Shown one piece after another: positions 20,939 to 34,349 of a DNA stretch of 64,000 bases (the first letter of the stretch is position 1; each line of letters begins with the position of its first letter). The stretch comes from Terebella lapidaria (Eukaryota > Annelida > Polychaeta > Terebellida > Terebellidae). The translations under genes and the position numbers were made by a program. The notes under the pieces were generated by a model. It saw only the letters and a program-made list of their open reading frames with translations. It searched no databases and was not told the DNA's origin. The stretch is taken from the NCBI GenBank assembly GCA_949152475.1, contig OX424556.1, positions 55,572,451 to 55,636,450 on the forward strand, given 5' to 3'.

Positions 20939-22599
20939 TCATATGAAGAGAACAGAACCATGATATTGATTGCCTTCGCTCAGATAGGGATCGAGGGTAT
21001 TATATATGTATTTTGGTCTGCAGTTCTTTGTCTCTATGTATCTGACAGTAAAAGCCCGGTTACAATGTAAACATAGCAAATAAATGGGTATCACCATGGA
21101 CCATTCTCCCTTGTCCATTGTTCACAATCTTTATCTCCCAAATCACTTCAGATAATGGGTTTGATATATGACACCCATACTATAAATTATATGGGCTAAG
21201 TCGTTTGCTCCCCATTGGTTTAATACACTGATTTACAAGTATAACAGTGAACAATGTGAGATACGTCCAGCTTTCAATTTGCAAACAGTAATTCTACAGG
21301 AAGTAGATCTGTTGCTTCAAATTTATTGCAGAATACACTGCATATTACAAAGAAATATCATTGTATTTTCAAAATCTCGAAGAACAATCCCAGACACATT
21401 ACTGGTATTTTGAAATTTAATGTGATTTTATTCGATATATATGATCTTACATCCTTCCAAGCAATAGCCATGACAGTATAGATTATAGTGAAATGATGAT
21501 TCTCCATCGGATTAACTCTGAATGGTACTTGAGTATAGTCTATGACATCGATAATAAGTATTCATAAATCAATCCCGACACATACATTGTCTGTGAGACA
21601 ACCGTGATTAAATCATACAGATAAAAAGTATGAATCGTGATTATTCAGCACGGTCGTTACACAAAGTTCACGTCAAATGAATCCATGGGAGTCAGGTCAT
21701 GTTTCATCGTGTCTTGTATCACACATGAATACGGAAATTGAACAGATGACCATTCCTAATGCACACGAGACAGGATTATTACATCTGCTCGGAAGCACTT
21801 ATCTTGTTACCTAGCAATTCATGTCGGCAGTGTCGCGACGCTCTCTGACATTGTGATGGTATTATACAAATGTTTCACGTTTCAATATCCCTTCAGCATC
21901 AGCCCCTCATTGCAGCCATTGTCAGAAGAGATGTAGTCTCGTGTATGATGTTGTTGACACATGAAAGTTAAAGTCTCTTGAGGCCTACGTGCTTTGTCCG
22001 AGAACATGAATCATCCAGAAAAATCTGCATGTAGAGGTATTTGTGCGAGAGGGTTAAATCGTGGACATCATCGAAATGTCAGATGAACGTGTCAAAACAT
22101 GTGTCAGGTGTATCGGAATTCATAACGTATGAGGCTCAATGTTAATGAGTTAATGAATCAGTACCTATGTATCTTCTTTCATCATACTAACCACCCCAAT
22201 TCTTCATCTGTTGTGTTACCAAATGATGGTTCAACTAAACCTATACTGATGTGAAGCTAATGTTCCAATACCTCCTAAATATTTTCATTGTGATCGGAAT
22301 AGTCTACTCTGTTCAAATAACCCATCATGTGCGTTTGCAGATGGTAATCAGGGAGTTGAAAAAAGGGGATAACGACAAAGTATGGCTACCCACGATAACG
22401 CATCACAATACACTAATAAACATGGTCAGAAAACCTACACATCGTCCCATCGATGTTATCCTCGTGTATTCGCTGTACGACTGTATACATTATTCCATGC
22501 ATATTGTGGTCTATATTTGTGTCTTGGATATGACCAGAACTTGGCTGGTTCCATAGTTATCTTACCAACTATTATCCTGTCTGCATATATATTATGAGC

Positions 22600-23470
22600 T
22601 GCTCAAATGTAGCGTCTTCGGTTTCTTATCTTGACGTAAGTGATGACGTATGAAATGGTTATCATGCAATCATGGCTCTTTATTTGAAATTTCGTCCTTC
22701 TTTCAGGGTATCATTGCAACCCCTGCCATCGTCATAATTATGGCTGTTTCATCCGCAAGCTGATTTTGAAAAACAGATACTCCGAACCGATTTTACATCT
22801 CATGTCAAATATAATTCTAGAAAACAGAGTGTCAAGTTGCGGACTGATGACTGATGGAAACCGACAATAACTTCTTCTTATGACCCAAGATTAAAATTGA
22901 GGAAAAAAGCCAGACTATCTGTATGTTCATATATGAATTTGATCTCTGAATGAATACCAAATTGAGTACATTGAGCGTGTCTGTATATTGCACAAATAGA
23001 CTTGCTTATCGCGTAACATTCTCGTAATTTGAATGGATTGGTACCGTGTTTCATTTCACCTTATATCTTTACCTTATATTTTCATGGAAATTGGAATATA
23101 TCCTTTACATAATGAGGGTCGTGGACCAAATGTGAATTTGACAATAGCTTTGAAATTTTAGTATTTATATGTAGTAGAATGTGATTTGTACAATTCCAAT
23201 TCACGTAGCATACACACAGCTTTACACGATGTAACTTCTGAACTATGTTTAATGTGCATATCCGTAATCAATAACGTAACGTTCGATTGTACGATTTTCA
23301 TCCATATTCAGGACAAATTGATGTTCAAATGTATAGGTCTATTGTGAAAAATTCTTGTGCCACAGGTCAGTGAAGCACTAAGTACAGATTTAGCAGATTA
23401 TTTGTATGGGAAATTACCGTTAATGCTCAGTGGCCGGAAACGTTGAATCAGGTGTGAGAACGTTGTAATT
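22600..23470. other. No recognisable gene; array remnants
   Basis: A short Q-like scrap occurs near 22,690-22,760, where tttcag precedes ggtatcattgcaacccc (reading IIATPAIVIIM). The rest is AT-rich unassigned sequence. Confidence 0.4.
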
Positions 23471-24975
23471 ACCCTCAACCCGATGGGGGAAGAGGGTATT
23501 GCACTTGGGTCTGTCTGTCTCCCTGTCTGTTTGTCTGTCTGTCCTTCCGTGCGCATAACTTAAAAACGAATAGTCTGAACGACCCGAAATTTATAGGAAT
23601 GAAGCGGTATTACTGTGGCTCGGTCCTCCTCAATTTTTGTCAAAATCAGATGAAAATGGTTGCCATGGCAACCAAAAAAGTGAAAATCACATAATTGGAT
23701 ATAACTCAGGTTCTAATCAATACTAATATTTCGAACTATTTTTGTATTTTTCTTTGGCCAATTCCCCATCCTATGGTGTACCACCGATGGTCTTAGGTCC
23801 GAAACTCCCCATTATCGCCCGAATCCAAAAAATTGGGAGGTCACGATTTTACGACTTTTGAATGTCCCCGTGCATAACTCGACAACAAATGGTCATATCG
23901 ACCTAAAACTTATAGGGATGAAGTGGTATGGTAGTGGCTCGGTCATCCTCATTTTTTGTCAAAATCGAATAGAATTGGTCGACATGGAAACTAAAAAAGT
24001 GAAAATCTCATAATTGGCTATAACTCCTGTTCTAATCAATATTATTTTTCCAACTTTTTTCGTATTTTTCTTTGTCCAATTCTCGATCGAATCGTGTACG
24101 GCCGATAGTCCTAAGACCATAACTCCCCATTATCGCCCGAGGTCGAAAATTTGGGGGTCACGATTTTACGACTTTTGAATGTTCCAAGATTCAAGACCAT
24201 AATGTGAAGCCAGCTTTCAATCATTTCGTCCAGGAGATGAGCCTTGATAATAGAAAAAAATACTTCGAAATTTTACAGCTCAGTATTGAACGACAAGGTC
24301 AAGGTAATGGAATAGGTCAAAATCAAAAAGTTGCAATAACCCCGCTTATATTCATGATTAATTTTCCCTAATCATTTTATATCTTTCTTTGATCCATTCC
24401 CATGATTTACTACATGACTGATGGTCGTACGTTCGCAATTCCTCATTATCGCCCAAGGACGAAAGTGTAAAGGTCACCAGCAGAATTCTCTGATTCGTAA
24501 TCTCTAGAGTTGTAGTAATTCCCAAACCACTAGCGATATTTAAAAAAATATTGAACATCAAGTATGCAGTATAAATCTGAGAGCCTGCAACGTTTGGGAG
24601 GTCAGTATCAAGAACTCAGGCCGTGGTCGAGAATATAGTCAAGATAGGAAAATCGCAAGTATTTTATTTTATTAATTTTATTAATGATTATTTCTCCCAT
24701 GATTCTTGTATTTTATTCTTATCTATGGCCATCTTCCCACCAAAAATCCCTCATTTATCGCCCAGTTCGAAGATGTAAAGGTCATCAGCTTTCATTTTAA
24801 TAACTCAATATGAAGGGGTGAGGAGGGTCTGCAATGTAGGTATCAATCTATTACCACAAATACAGTAGAATAGGTATCAATCTATTAGGTATCAATCTAC
24901 CACAAACAGGTATCAATCTATTACCACAAATACAGTAGAATCTCAATATCTGATTGTCTCGTTTTGCTTGTATCC
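23471..24975 (+). mobile_element. ACCCTC-ended element G
   Basis: It starts ACCCTCAACCCGATGGGGGA followed by a (TGTC)n-like tract. It has two ~338-bp units with the same content as the element at 59,458: cgcataact, ggttgccatggcaacc, cataattgg, and cattatcgcccga. It ends with gaggagggtctgcaat and tctgattgtctcgtt, which also close the other copy. Non-coding and more diverged than the 59 kb copy. Confidence 0.75.
24836..24950 (+). repeat. ~35-bp tandem repeat inside the end of element G
   Basis: Irregular copies of aggtatcaatctattaccac plus aaatacagtagaat sit between the ctgcaat and ctgattgtctcg terminal motifs. Those motifs are adjacent in the element at 63,520, so this is a later local expansion. 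Confidence 0.8.
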
Positions 24976-26600
24976 TGCACTTGGAAAGTAACAAGAGCTA
25001 CTGAATTGTCCATACAACATGTAGCTGTGTTTGCAATGTCACCGAATAGGGGCGATGATTAAATGGCTGACATCCAATTTATTTTGGCCTGTGTATTTTC
25101 TCTGTAGATGGCATAGAACACATAAATTTGATCATCAAATTACCACCAAGTTTGGAGGTAAACCTCAAATCAGGCGGTAGGTGATTGCTCTGTGATGAGT
25201 AATCTCTCCTAAATGGAATAATCTGTCTCTGAATTTTATTATTAATAAATTGTTTAGCATAATAGTAGGAGATAAATCATCATTACACCCCCAAAATAAG
25301 TCTGCATGACCCTGCAGTAGACTCTGAGCATACAGAAAAACCGCACGAAGTGAACGAATTATTTACACCTGCGTGAACATAAAGAAAGAGTGACACAAAT
25401 TTCCCTATATTGTCGTTATTTCCAACGCAAAAGAATCAAACCGAATATTTGGCGTTTCTTCACCATACGAGTTTCGAAAGATCGGGCTGTGTATTTTTTC
25501 CCCTAATTTTCAGCTATTTTATTACTTTTGCATCATTGCATGGGAACTATCCCGTGTGAAACTATTCTAAAAATCTGATTCTCAATGTCAAACGGTTGCG
25601 CATTGGAATTTTTGCACTCTACAGCTGCTTTGGAGACAGCTACTGATCACTTTCAGATGGAAAACCACAAACCGATTATGCCACTTTAAGAAATCATACC
25701 CTAACGCGCCGTCTGTTCGTAACAGTTGTGTAAGTTACAATTGATATCTGGTGTTTAGCGATCTGGGATCAGTATAATTATCGACCTTTTCTTCAATTTG
25801 GCAACTGGACCAGTTTTCTGGTCATGAATAGAAACTACACACACATTTTCAGTGAAATCCATCGCGTTTTTGCAGAGCTGCAGCCCAAATAATATATACC
25901 AGAAATCGGTATTGCAAAATTGCAGTTCCAAACTTTCACTGAAGGTCAAATATCAAGGTCTCTATACGTGATTTCACATTTGAATGTGCCAACAAGAACT
26001 TGCAGCCGGTGAGATGAAGTTAGCCATGGGGATACTGACAATGAGTTGATGAACATTTGTGACGGAGTTTTCATTTGAACCACATTAAAGCAGCTGCCTT
26101 CGAACCAGTCAATATTTTTTAAAAACTATATTTCATATTAAACATGCAAAACTAACTGAATGAAACATATTCACATCAAATGTAATGAAAATAACCAGTC
26201 CTCAGGGAAATTTTGCTCATTTGAACATTCGGTTATCGCGTAAATACAGGTACTGTATCCATCACATGCAGAATGTAAACAAAGCATAGAAATGCGAGCT
26301 AGACTGACAATTCCACGCACATCATTGTATATCACTGATTATTTTCTCACAACTACACTATATATGCACATACGAACTGGAAAATGTACCCGATGTGGAC
26401 TTTTAAGCGCGATTTGAGCGTTTGTTTACATTTGGGTTTGATGGATACACTTCGTTTGTTTATTTACAAAACCGGTACAAAATGGGCACTAAAACGGATG
26501 AAAAGGCAACTCGGACGGATTGTAATCGTCAAAATCATTAAGCACACCTTTTGTTATATTGCATTAGATGTATTTAAAAAAAAATTGGTTTTGTGAAAAA
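24976..26600. other. No recognisable feature
   Basis: 1.6 kb of AT-rich sequence. No array anchor, transposon end or credible coding region is seen. Short open frames near 25,755-25,950 (minus) and 26,384-26,596 (plus) have no recognisable domain. Confidence 0.4.
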
Positions 26601-26629
26601 TATTGCATACATTCGAAGACAGCAGCTTT

Positions 26630-26812
26630 AACAATAAATAGCCTAGGTATTATATCAGATAAACAAGTAAGATCTATTATGCCTGGGTCTAACTTGAAAA
26701 CAGTTTTCTTCAGTCGTGCATGTTTACTACGGAAACGAGACAACAGAATTCTACATAAAGCACATTACAACAGTCATACAGAACCACTTTTCAAGCTGTT
26801 AAGTTGAGTGGG
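26630..26812 (+). pseudogene. Possible LINE C-terminal fragment
   Basis: An open frame reads NSLGIISDKQV...NLKTVFFSRACL...NRILHKAHYNSHTEPLFKLL. The 'YN-HTEPLFK-L' wording is common near the C-terminus of some LINE polymerases. No RT motifs, tail or target duplications are visible, so this is a weak call based on recall of a sequence pattern. Confidence 0.3.
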
Positions 26813-26894
26813 CAGTTTATGAAATTATTTATGTACCAATCCACGGAAAAGAAACTGCCAATTTGTTTCAGTTATAATTTCAAATATAAAAAAA

Positions 26895-27815
26895 GATAAT
26901 AATAATTTATTTTCTATAGCGTAAATCCACAGAGTGCTCTAAAACGCTTTATGTGATGACATAGGATATTATGATTACATGGGATAGTATGATTAGACAT
27001 TAAAATATTCAAGTGTGCCTTGATTTGAGACTTGAAAAGTTCTAAATTGGGAGCAGTTCTTATACTGTGGGGAAGACTATTCCAGAGGCGTGGCCCTGCA
27101 ACACTGAAGGCACAGGTCTGAACAGCTGATGACCTTGTGAAGGGGATTTGGAGCAAGGACTGGTCACCGGAACGTAGTCCTCTAGCTGGCTCATATCTGT
27201 GGAGGAGTTCATGAAGGTACACCGGGGACTGATTGTTCACTGTCTTGTACACCAGAGTGAGGATCTTGAATTTGACCCTCTGCTCGACTGGCAGCCAGTG
27301 GAGGGATTTGAGCACCGGTGTAATGTGGTCCCTCCTCCCAGTTCCCGTGATCAGCCTTGCTGCAACATTCTGGACACGTTGTAACTTGTTAATCAGCACA
27401 GAAGGAGCCCCGCACAGGAGAGAGTTACAGTAGTCCAGCTTCGTTGTAATGAACGCATGGACTATGCGTTCAAGTGATGGATGGTCCAGGTTCCTCTTGA
27501 TCTTGAAAATGTTGTGAACATGGGCATAGGCAGATTGACAGACAGCTTGCACGTGCGCCTGCATGGACGTTGTGGAGTCCATCACGACACCAATGTTTCG
27601 AGCGCGGGAAGATGGAGCAACATGATGATCACCGATGTGGATGGACGGAGGTACTCTGGTGTGTGCAGATGACTTGGAAGAGATCATGAGAAACTCAGTC
27701 TTGTCACTGTTCATCTTTAGTTGGTGTTCTATCATCCACTGTTGTACAGATGCAATACATTTCTCGATTTCGACAACAGCACAGTCAATTTCATTGGGCT
27801 TGCATGTAAACCAGA
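26895..27815 (-). mobile_element. 5'-truncated CR1/L2/Jockey-like LINE (minus)
   Basis: About 0.9 kb of the 3' end of a LINE in reverse orientation, ending at 26,895-26,909 in an (ATT)n-type tail (aataaattattattatc on the minus strand) rather than poly(A), as in CR1 and L2 groups. The 5' break lies near 27,815, just downstream of where YADD would be. No target duplication is obvious. Confidence 0.88.
26914..27812 (-). pseudogene. LINE ORF2 C-terminal third, still open
   Basis: An uninterrupted frame carries the classic tail of a CR1/L2/Jockey-type polymerase: WMIEHQLKMNSDKTEFLMI, LDYCNSLLCGAP, KLQRVQNVAARLITG, HWLPVEQRVKFKILTLVYK, then FSVAGPRLWNSLPHSIR and LFKSQIKAHL. RT catalytic motifs and endonuclease are gone through 5' truncation, so it cannot act alone. 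The frame is intact over about 300 codons, which suggests a fairly recent insertion. The first residues upstream of about 27,812 are probably flanking host DNA. Confidence 0.88.
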
Positions 27816-27984
27816 TCTGCAAGAAAGATGTATAAAAACAACCTACAGCCAGGCGAACAGACAAGTTTCACTTTCGTGTTTGTGGAGAGACTGCGGTTGA
27901 ATCATTTCCCAAAATCTGGAACGAATGCATGAACCATCTCAACGGCACGAACCATCTCAAAATCGGCACATATGACGCATCTAT

Positions 27985-30900
27985 GAAAAATAGACTTATG
28001 ATTGTTAGTAGTATGGAAATGTACGAGACTAAAATATTACCTACAATCCATATATATATGCAAAAATCCATCCACCACCATCAATACAGTCAGATTTTGA
28101 TGATGCCAATAACAAACGTAAAATGCAACATTTTGCAATAGACACAAAGCCCGACCAAATAGTTTATCCAAAGTTACACTGGCGTGATCAGGTGTTTAGA
28201 TTTCACCATTTTCACAATTTTTAGTACGTTAGTATTTCACAATCTGTTTTCAGATACTGTATTTTGTACATGATGCTTTCTGTGAATGCTACGCGATCAT
28301 TACTATATCAAAACTTGATATATAACAATCCAAACATTGGCCTGATGATTATTTCAATTTACAGCACAATGAGTTTAAATATGCAGCAGCTACACACAAC
28401 AAACCAGAGACACTCTCAGCAGTTTCAACGATATGAAACGTTCATGAGCTAAATGGAGGATATCGGCCTGAATGCAGAGTCTGCAGTGGTCCTATTGAAA
28501 ATAATTTCTTTCTCGATATAAGTACCCGGTATTCAGACACCACAATGGGTCCACTTGGGTATCCTCCATTTCCGTTGAAACCATTCAGTGTTTAGAACAG
28601 ATAAAACCTTCTGGGACAAGACCCGATTACAGGTTCAAAATACGATATCCGTACCTTGAATTCTATGAGCCAAGTAGTTTTCTTCTCATTGACAAAATAT
28701 AGCAAATTACAAAGATTATAATGCACATTGGGAGATGTTTCAAGCTCCCATTCTGTCAAGTCTGCTCATAGGATTACTCATACAGGATGTTGAATTGAGG
28801 TTGACTTATGTAGATCACATTAAGCAAAATTCATAATGTATATCATAATATTCACTCAGATTTTGTCACACGACCCAATGCATATTGTGAAGAACGCATT
28901 TACAGTACCCCACAGAATATTCCCAGGCCCATTATCAGTATTCAAAAACTGTGACTTTGTTCGATAAATATGTGAATAACTATGACAGTAATGTTTATGG
29001 TTACCATTGTTATCATCATAATTCTATGCGATATTGAATTATTCCGACACCAGTTTGGTACCGATATATCTCAGACCTCCATAGCCACGTCAACGGGAGG
29101 TAACATATCCACACTAATTGAATAATATTTCTAGTGTTCTGGGTAACTGTCAGTATATTTGGTGGTTATGTGGATGTACGATCATACAGCATATTCTGCA
29201 GTACTGTTTAGGATCTTGGAGGGTGCCCCCCAAATCACCTGGTGCTTATATGGGCCTTACAGATCTGCGTGTATGTTTAGGAAACGTTTATAAGTATTGG
29301 AAGTGTGAACAATTCAATAAATTCTAATAATGGCAACGTTTTGGTAATCATTCAAATAAAAGTAATAGTTCATAACAAATGAAAGTTCTCCAGCTTATTC
29401 AACATCACACAATTTGACGTAAACAATCCAGGTAACAAATCAAGGTCGGAAGTTCAGAATTTTCAAAGTCAACAATTCGTCAGTACATTTCGGAAATTTT
29501 TGATTATTCAAGGCGTTCGAATGGTTTCCGAAATGGCTAGAGGTAAAGGTAATGGTAATGGTCTCCAAATGGCTAAAGGTATTCGTAGACCCAGCATATT
29601 ACAAAAACCGTGTAAATGCAAGAATACAGAAAGAGCAAAAGGAAACCCACAGTGAAAATGATTGGTCAAACATATATTTTATATGGGAAACTGAATTAGA
29701 GATGGTTTAACATCTAAATGTAGGCACTACATGAGCACATACATCGATGTGACATATCATACACATATATGATTATGACAGGTACACACAATTGAGATAA
29801 CTGAATTCACTGGGTGAACATCACTTGTAGATAAAATTTATTCTGGATCAGTTCTTGATAAAATGATTATTTTAGCAGTATTGTTCGTTTTCTACAATCG
29901 CTTTAATCATGACTGATTTGAGCGCATTTACAAAACACAAGAAAGTCAGTTATTGCCACCAGATGCTACACGCTGTGTCAAATAACATGCACTTTCCAGG
30001 AAATTATTGATATAGAGTAATGTTGCAAATTATAAACAAAACATGTCAAAAACATAACCAAATTTAGCGAACGATGAATTGCATATTGGATAATAAATCA
30101 TATTTTATTTATATCAAAACTCATGAAAAAATAGATAGGTACATTATTGTGTCTAGGAAATAGGTTTGATAATATTCAAAAAGATATTTGGTCTTCTCGT
30201 GAAACATATCTTGAGGTTGATAATGATGTGTTTCAACACGGAAACACAACATTTCGAGTAAATCTCTATCCATGTTTATCTGATAATTTAGTTACCTAAA
30301 ATTAATTTTGTTTCTCCTCTCAATGGACTAGTTCACTAATCGTGACTAGTCGTGATATTTCTTGGTTAAATGCAACTGGACCGACAATAGCGTGTCATTA
30401 AAATACCTGGATATGTGCCATGTAAAGTGTCAGAACCATGGTATGGATTACTTTCGCCCAGATAGGGTTTCAGAGTATTGTACATGTGTTTGGGTCCGTA
30501 GCTGTTTGTCTCTCTATGCTTTACTGTCTTTCTGCGAATGTAAGAAAGTGGTAAGTCAATTCTGATTTAATTCGAAATATATAAGGCATGTACATGTAGA
30601 CCACCAGGCCATTGTAGCTTACCAGCGATTTCGAATGTCGTTTCTTTGGAGTGTAAGTCGTCAAAATGATCCTAAACCCTTTTGCGTCACTTTCACATCC
30701 AATTCACGTTTTCAATCAAAGTGCATGTTATGGTTAATAAGCTATTCACGGTTGAATTTCAGATATATAAGTTCTACATTTATAATAATAATTTTATATA
30801 ACAGTATCGTCTCCAACGGGTCATAGACACTTGTTGACGTTGACATATTTGATCTGATCGTGGACCATTTACTTTTTTTTGTGGAAATGGACAAATAACG

Positions 30901-31140
30901 AAGCAAATCCCTGCGCTATGGTAATACTTTGTAGGTGATGACTACCTGAACTTCAGTGGAGTCAACAGCACTTCGTAGGTTTTATAGTGCGAGATCCATG
31001 TGCTTTTCCTTTTTTAGTTTTCCGTCTATGAGTTACTTACTGTAATTCAACAGTTCTTATCAAGAGGTATGAGGCAATAAGAGGTTTTCACCATCTTCCG
31101 TCTCATTTTGAAGCTCTTGATGAAGTACTGTCAGAATTGA
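27985..31140 (+). repeat. Tandem-array unit 6
   Basis: U at 28,725, P at 29,120, a partial Q module near 29,890-30,010, R at 30,355, S at 30,440 and T near 30,805. The upstream part (27,990-28,450) pairs with 41,370-41,640, including an in-frame resemblance in short open frames (ATRSLL...PNI...MII-IYST). A ~200-bp block at 28,040-28,250 is extra here and belongs to a dispersed repeat. Confidence 0.75.
28060..28200 (-). repeat. Dispersed repeat W, copy inserted in unit 6
   Basis: The segment with ttgatgatgccaataacaaa and cgtaaaatgcaacattttgc recurs at 50,080-50,230 in the same orientation, at 47,325-47,520 and about 51,480-51,645 inverted, and in part at 9245-9290. It interrupts the 27,990/41,370 paralogy. 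No ends or coding content are defined. Confidence 0.6.
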
Positions 31141-33160
31141 TTCATATAAAGAAGGACCATATAATGGATAATAACTTACAATGAATCAATTATTCAAAAT
31201 TATAAAAAAAGTAATTTTTATTCAAAAAGTAATTACCCCCCTCATCGTTCAGAATTGTTTCCACGAAGTACAATATGTAATACACTCGCAATATACAGTA
31301 GTACGCCCATAACATGCACATACATATATTGACAATATCATACATAAAAAACATCCGTGAAACGTTTTTGCCATTGGACACAACATGCATTGATCAATCA
31401 ACAATTTGAATGTCGTTAGATAGCTCTTGTGGCTGGTGTTATGTGTTATCGTTGTAATCCGACTTCAAATAAAGATTTATCTTATCTTATCTAGTGGCGA
31501 TTGAGGATTACTATGTTACCCATCATATATGCTAAGACATTCAATTACTAATGACCATGAAATTTACATATCGTGTCATGGATATATTTCATCGCGCCTT
31601 TCAGTGTACGCCTATCTACATTTAGTCGTGAACTATGAACTTTTAATTGTAGTTATTCCTGTCTACCATTATTGCAGTCTACTTGGAAGCATGTCTGCAG
31701 ATCTTATTGGCTGCTCAGGTGTCGCGTCTTCGGTTTCTTGACTTTTGCCACATGAAAGAAGCTTCGAAGAGTCTTCCATCACATTCATGTTGCAACCTCT
31801 GCCATCATAATAACCATGACTTACATAATAATCTCATCTGCAATCACATTGTCTTTCTAACATGAGTAAGCAAACCAGTTACACTGACTCCAGATTACAA
31901 TCATACATGTCATGCTGAAACTTCTGTGACCCCATATCTCATTTTGCTACTTCACTCACGGGAATATGAAAAGGCTGTGAATATCTAATGAAGATGTCAT
32001 GGTCTTTATCGCGATGGATAATTTCCAGGCATTATTGAAATATCATGTATGAGTTGATGATGTATTTATTGCTTCCATATTCGTCAGTTTTATTACAATT
32101 TATAATGCATGATGTACATCATATTTCATTTTCAAAACCTCGTAGTATGATATGTGATACTATAATGGTATCACATAATACCTGTCATAATATTCAGTAT
32201 ATATGACATTTGGTGTCCCTCAGTTACAGCAAACTCTTGGAACGCTTGCAGATATCTCGTTTACTTTGAATACCACGTCTTCAGTGTCTTCCATTCCATG
32301 AATACGTGATTTTCATCAGACAAATGGTTCATGCTTCGCAAATCCCATTGACACAAGCTCCTTATGGTAATTCATGTCATCGCAATGATCATGTGCGACA
32401 TGTAGTCTCGTCTATAATCTCGTAGACCTCAGACAGTCAGTTATTGTCAGGTAACACTGCTAGGCCAGGAAATTGAGCCCTGAATTTTGACCAGTGTGAT
32501 TAGTGCATTAGTACAAGCTAGACAACTTAGACAAGGGATTCCGGCCAAATTCTATATTTGAGGCCAAGGATGTAAAGTTGATGAAATAAAATTGATAACA
32601 TATCGTCGAAGCACACTTGCTACTTGGTCAATTTTTTACACAGCCCTTGCAACCCTTGCTGTCGCCTCGACATGTAACCTCATCGACAATTTGTTGACAT
32701 GAGAAAGTTGGTTATTATCAAGTGAAGTTATATTATATCAAATAACATGCACCTTTCAGGAAATTAAAAGTACATAGTGAGTTAATTAACGATACAAAAT
32801 ATAAACCATGATGAAATATTAGACTATCAAGAGCAGGTGTATAATGTCAGGTTTTTCAGGTTATATGCAATTTATACGTGCATGGCTAAACATTAACGAC
32901 ATCAACACACAAGAAATTGCATATTCCATGAATAAATCACACGCAAGCATATTTTCAGTTAAAATAACTCGCAAAATAACACCCTTGTAATGATTGCATC
33001 TAGAGAGTAGATAAGATTGCATCTAGAGAGTAGATAAGTTAGGTATTGAGATCGATACTGTTACGTTTCAAGACAACATCCTTGTTGTCTGACAAGCGAA
33101 TGTACTAAGCATTAGTTATGTATCTACGTTCAACAGCAGAGGGTCTCACATTATCAATCT
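31140..33160 (+). repeat. Array remnants with two further Q modules
   Basis: Q modules occur near 31,685-31,910 and 32,235-32,480, with another degenerate piece at 32,640-32,780. The 32,235 copy is close to 18,335. Frames are broken in these copies. The segment runs up to the LINE at 33,168, where the R anchor is interrupted. Confidence 0.7.
32992..33037 (+). repeat. 23-bp direct duplication
   Basis: gattgcatctagagagtaga plus taa occurs twice back to back. The paralogue near 20,625 has it once. Confidence 0.9.
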
Positions 33161-33256
33161 TTTTGTTTAGAATTTTAGAATTTTCATTTCACTTGAAAGG
33201 CCCAGAGGGCATGCAAGTCTTAGACAATCTATTACTTATCTAAGCTTAACTAACAT

Positions 33257-34349
33257 TCATATGTCAAATTTTTTAACAATACAATGAACAAAATTTGCCA
33301 ATCTAAGCAGTACTATTTCGCTGTTTGATGACATGAGTTCACAAAACTTTGACATACTAGGCTTATCGATGTACTTGGGCGGCAGATATGATTTCATTTG
33401 GTTTGCAAAAAAAGTACAAGTACAAATATAATGGTTTTCATCACCAATTTCATTCTGATCACACAGGGTACATGTCCTTTCCATTCTCTCGACACCAGTA
33501 TGTCGACCTTTTTCTATTGGCAAGTTATGATTACTTAATCTGAACCTAGTTAACTTATTCCTAGCGGATTGATTCATGATTGTTAAATATTCCTCTAATC
33601 CTAACTGGACTTTAAAACTTTTATACAGAAAACATCTGGATGACAACTCGATAGAATCTATCCATTTGGTATGATACAACTCATATAATTTCTTTTTGTA
33701 CAGAACCTTGAAGTTTGAAAGAGTCAATGACTGTACCTTGCTATGGTCATGCCAAAAGTCAACCAGACCACAACTATGTAAAATAAATTTAATCTTATTC
33801 AGCCACTCAGAAGAGATTGAAAATTGAGTATCAAGGTTATACAGCAGTTTATATAAGATACAGGAGATTTTATTTTGATCGCCAGTGACTAGTTTATACC
33901 AGAAACCTAACATTCTACAATCCACATTAAAAGCGATAGGTAACCTGCCGAGTTCACCTAGGACCATATTAGAATTAGTGCAGTTTCTGACCTTGAGCAG
34001 CATTTTACAAAATTGTAAATGCATTTTTTCTATAACTTCAAACCTTTTACTTCCCCACACTTCACAACCGTATAAGGCAATAGGTAAAACCAAGCTATCA
34101 AAGAGCTGCAATTGTACATCAATATCAAGCTGTAAGATGCGTGTTTTCTTGATTAATGCAAACATGGCTCGTGTGGCCTGTGATTTGATAACATTTATAC
34201 CTTTACTCAGATTACCATTGCATGAGAACAATAATCCCAGATATGTACTGATATGACATTGATCTTTTGTTCACCCAGTCGGAAATCATTCTCATGTTTC
34301 CCTGGTCTGGAACCGAACACTACCACTTTTGTTTTATCTGAGTTGATAT
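33257..34349 (-). pseudogene. LINE ORF2: thumb and C-terminal zinc knuckle
   Basis: Continuation of the polymerase after two frame changes near 34,240-34,400. The open part (33,257-34,231) reads FDSLVLPIALYGCEVWGSK, MLLKVRNCTNSNMVLGELG, then RLSNHNLPIEKGRH and a C-x2-C-x9-H-x2-C-type knuckle (CTLCDQNE...HYIC). These motifs are typical of LINE C-terminal domains. The stop lies about 80 bp from the element's 3' end. Confidence 0.88.

Larger units (their letters stand above)
18330..22600 (+). repeat. Array block 4/5, paralogous to 32,235-40,020
   Basis: Order: Q at 18,340, R at 20,800, S at 20,960, U at 21,250, Q at 21,768, R at 22,210, then a segment containing ggtaatcagggagttgaaaa. The block at 32,240-40,020 has the same order. 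Similarity is highest at 18,340-18,600 against 32,240-32,510. Element H interrupts this copy and a 4.8 kb LINE interrupts the other. Confidence 0.8.

Noticed and set aside
20691-20942. Repetitive minus-strand protein with ARVIMMAHY repeats
   Set aside because: Direct product of the 27-bp tandem repeat, with no support in other units.
22251-22597. Overlapping frames of 101 and 71 codons as a gene
   Set aside because: The paralogues at 39,860 and 45,130 have indels that break both frames, and no domain is recognised.
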